Shown in pieces: positions 63,001 to 64,000 of a stretch of DNA of 64,000 bases. The position numbers and the translations under genes were made by a program. Source of the DNA: Xylaria sp. FL1777. Lineage: Eukaryota > Ascomycota > Sordariomycetes > Xylariales > Xylariaceae. Numbering within the stretch: position 1 is the stretch's first letter; every line of letters starts with the position of its first letter. Under the pieces are notes generated by a model that saw nothing but the letters and a program-made list of their open reading frames with translations, did no database searches and was not told where the DNA came from. Location of the stretch: assembly GCA_022578965.1 (NCBI GenBank), contig MU400525.1, forward strand, positions 62,001-126,000, written 5' to 3'.

Positions 63001-63532
63001 GACAAATTGCTTCGCATAGCTCAAGAAAGGCTCGGCACAATCAACGCCAAGTTTGTAGAAATGCTCGTCCAGAGTGTCTCCATGGATCTGGGGGGCATCG
63101 AAAGCAATGGGGGCAGTGTTGTCGGTGTTCTTGCCGAGGAGATTGTGGCGGCGCAAGTGATCTTGAGCAAGATTGACGAGCTCCTCGGGAGGTAGAGGGC
63201 TTCCATTTGGGAAAATTTGCTTGTGCATATGGGAACTCAGGTGTTGCACACCTATCTCATTGAATCGAGCCTCGGATGGAACTGGAATGAATGTCTTAGA
63301 TCATCATCAACTCGACAAAGGGCTTCTCGGGGGACTGACTGGCTAAGGTTTCAGGACGTATTCGAGATGGAGCGGCGTCCGAAGCGGCCACAGAAGCGGC
63401 GGCACTGGTCTGCCATCTCGACTGCGACGGCCAGGACCGACGCAATTGCGAGCATTGCGCATGGTGCCTCGCAAGGCGCACGAAGCTCGCAGGCGGTGCG
63501 GCTCTCATATGGCTGCTGGCATGGTGTAGCAT
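60046..63532 (-). CDS. MIP1: Mitochondrial DNA polymerase gamma catalytic subunit
   Basis: This family-A polymerase replicates mitochondrial DNA. Two exons (63340-63532, 60046-63281) give 1142 residues. The 58-bp intron uses a GTCAGT donor and CCAG acceptor; its phase joins an Arg/Ser/Ala-rich, acid-poor mitochondrial targeting sequence (MLHHASSHMRAAPPASF...) to the conserved start EARFNEIGVQHLS. The proofreading exonuclease motifs are intact: DVE (199-201), HNIGYDR (254-260) and YCAAD (383-387). The polymerase motifs are also intact: A, ADVDSEELWIAS (719-730); B, RNDAKVFNYGRIYGAG (772-787); and C, VHDEIRY (919-925). The start at 63532 is the only nearby ATG that gives a targeting sequence; the downstream exon alone lacks an initiating ATG in its first conserved part. 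Length fits filamentous-fungal homologues, shorter than the yeast enzyme with its long C-terminal extension. It converges with the membrane-protein gene across the repeat array. Confidence 0.95.
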
Positions 63533-64000
63533 CGCTGCCTCGCATCCAGGAACATGGCGGGTGGGAAATGGAAAATCAAGCGTCTTGCTGAAGATTACGC
63601 GATGGTGACGATAAGAAATTCCCGGCGCCCCTTGACGGTTCGACGAGGTACCTACTGCTATCTACTCTCCACTGTCTACCTAATCTAGCCTAGTCCATGT
63701 GTACTATAAAGTTGTGCAGGTCGATGCATGAAGCCTATAGGTAGATTCTAGAACATGTGGGGTGATCCAGTACTGCGTACATACTTCAGCATTACTCAGC
63801 TGGCTGCCAGCTGTCAGGCCTAGCGAACGAGCCGCCAGGTAAACCTACCTCTATGTAGGTAGCTTACATGTCGTGAGGTAGATAAACGATAAACACCTCC
63901 TTTATTCAAGTAGCTGTTTCCAGATCCATGCACACGTATTCCTCGTTCATTATCAAATAGACATGACGGAGCACAACTAAGCTTACTTTGTATCTTGGGG
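63533..64000. other. Upstream region of the polymerase gene
   Basis: About 470 bp, presumably promoter of the minus-strand polymerase gene. It contains several GGTACCTAC / TACCTACC / GTAGGTAG words like those in other intergenic regions of the window. No further gene is seen before the window ends. Confidence 0.5.

Noticed and set aside
32553..64000. tRNA or rRNA genes in the genic half
   Set aside because: I looked for the GGTTCRANNC arm with a matching acceptor stem and found no convincing case by eye; a covariance-model scan would be decisive.

Overview
The window looks like a piece of a filamentous ascomycete genome (Pezizomycotina, probably Sordariomycetes). The evidence is short introns with GT-AG ends and CTAAT/CTAAC-type branch points, fungal gene families (GH55 exo-beta-1,3-glucanase, Scs3/FIT-type ER protein, Apa-type phosphorylase, Mip1 polymerase), and a large block carrying the transition-only scars of repeat-induced point mutation (RIP). 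The species cannot be named from this sequence alone.

Layout. Positions 1-643 are ordinary unique DNA. Positions 644-32547 form one AT-rich gene desert that resolves into four LTR retrotransposons nested inside one another. Outer element A (644-32547) has 168-bp LTRs and an ATATA target duplication. Element B (3007-10378) and element C (13075-30461) were inserted separately into A. Element D (15873-25397) was inserted into C. With the insertions removed, each element is about 7.1-9.5 kb, a normal size for this class. All four are heavily decayed and no coding frame survives. Just outside the right edge lies a broken class I glutamine amidotransferase gene (about 32.82-33.59 kb, minus), followed by about 4 kb without a recognisable gene.

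From 37.5 kb the DNA is a normal genic region. It holds a Myb/SANT-like DNA-binding protein (+), an Apa1/Apa2-type diadenosine tetraphosphate phosphorylase (-), a secreted GH55 beta-1,3-glucanase (+) with an odd in-frame extension after its stop codon, a FIT-family (Scs3-like) lipid/ER membrane protein (+), a five-exon cytoplasmic ricin-B-fold lectin (-), an unrecognised single-pass membrane protein (+) behind a long leader rich in splice sites, a degenerate tandem repeat array, and the mitochondrial DNA polymerase gamma gene (-). Genes occur as convergent pairs (Myb/Apa, FIT/lectin, membrane protein/polymerase) separated by large intergenic gaps. There is no sign of a biosynthetic cluster or operon; the genes look like unrelated single genes.

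The most striking structures are the four-element nested retrotransposon stack, whose order of insertion can be read from the sequence, and the roughly 1.2-kb repeat array at 57.93-59.17 kb. Next come the possible stop-codon readthrough or recent truncation of the GH55 gene and the intron-rich leader at 54.4-56.07 kb. I did not find a clearly new multi-gene system.
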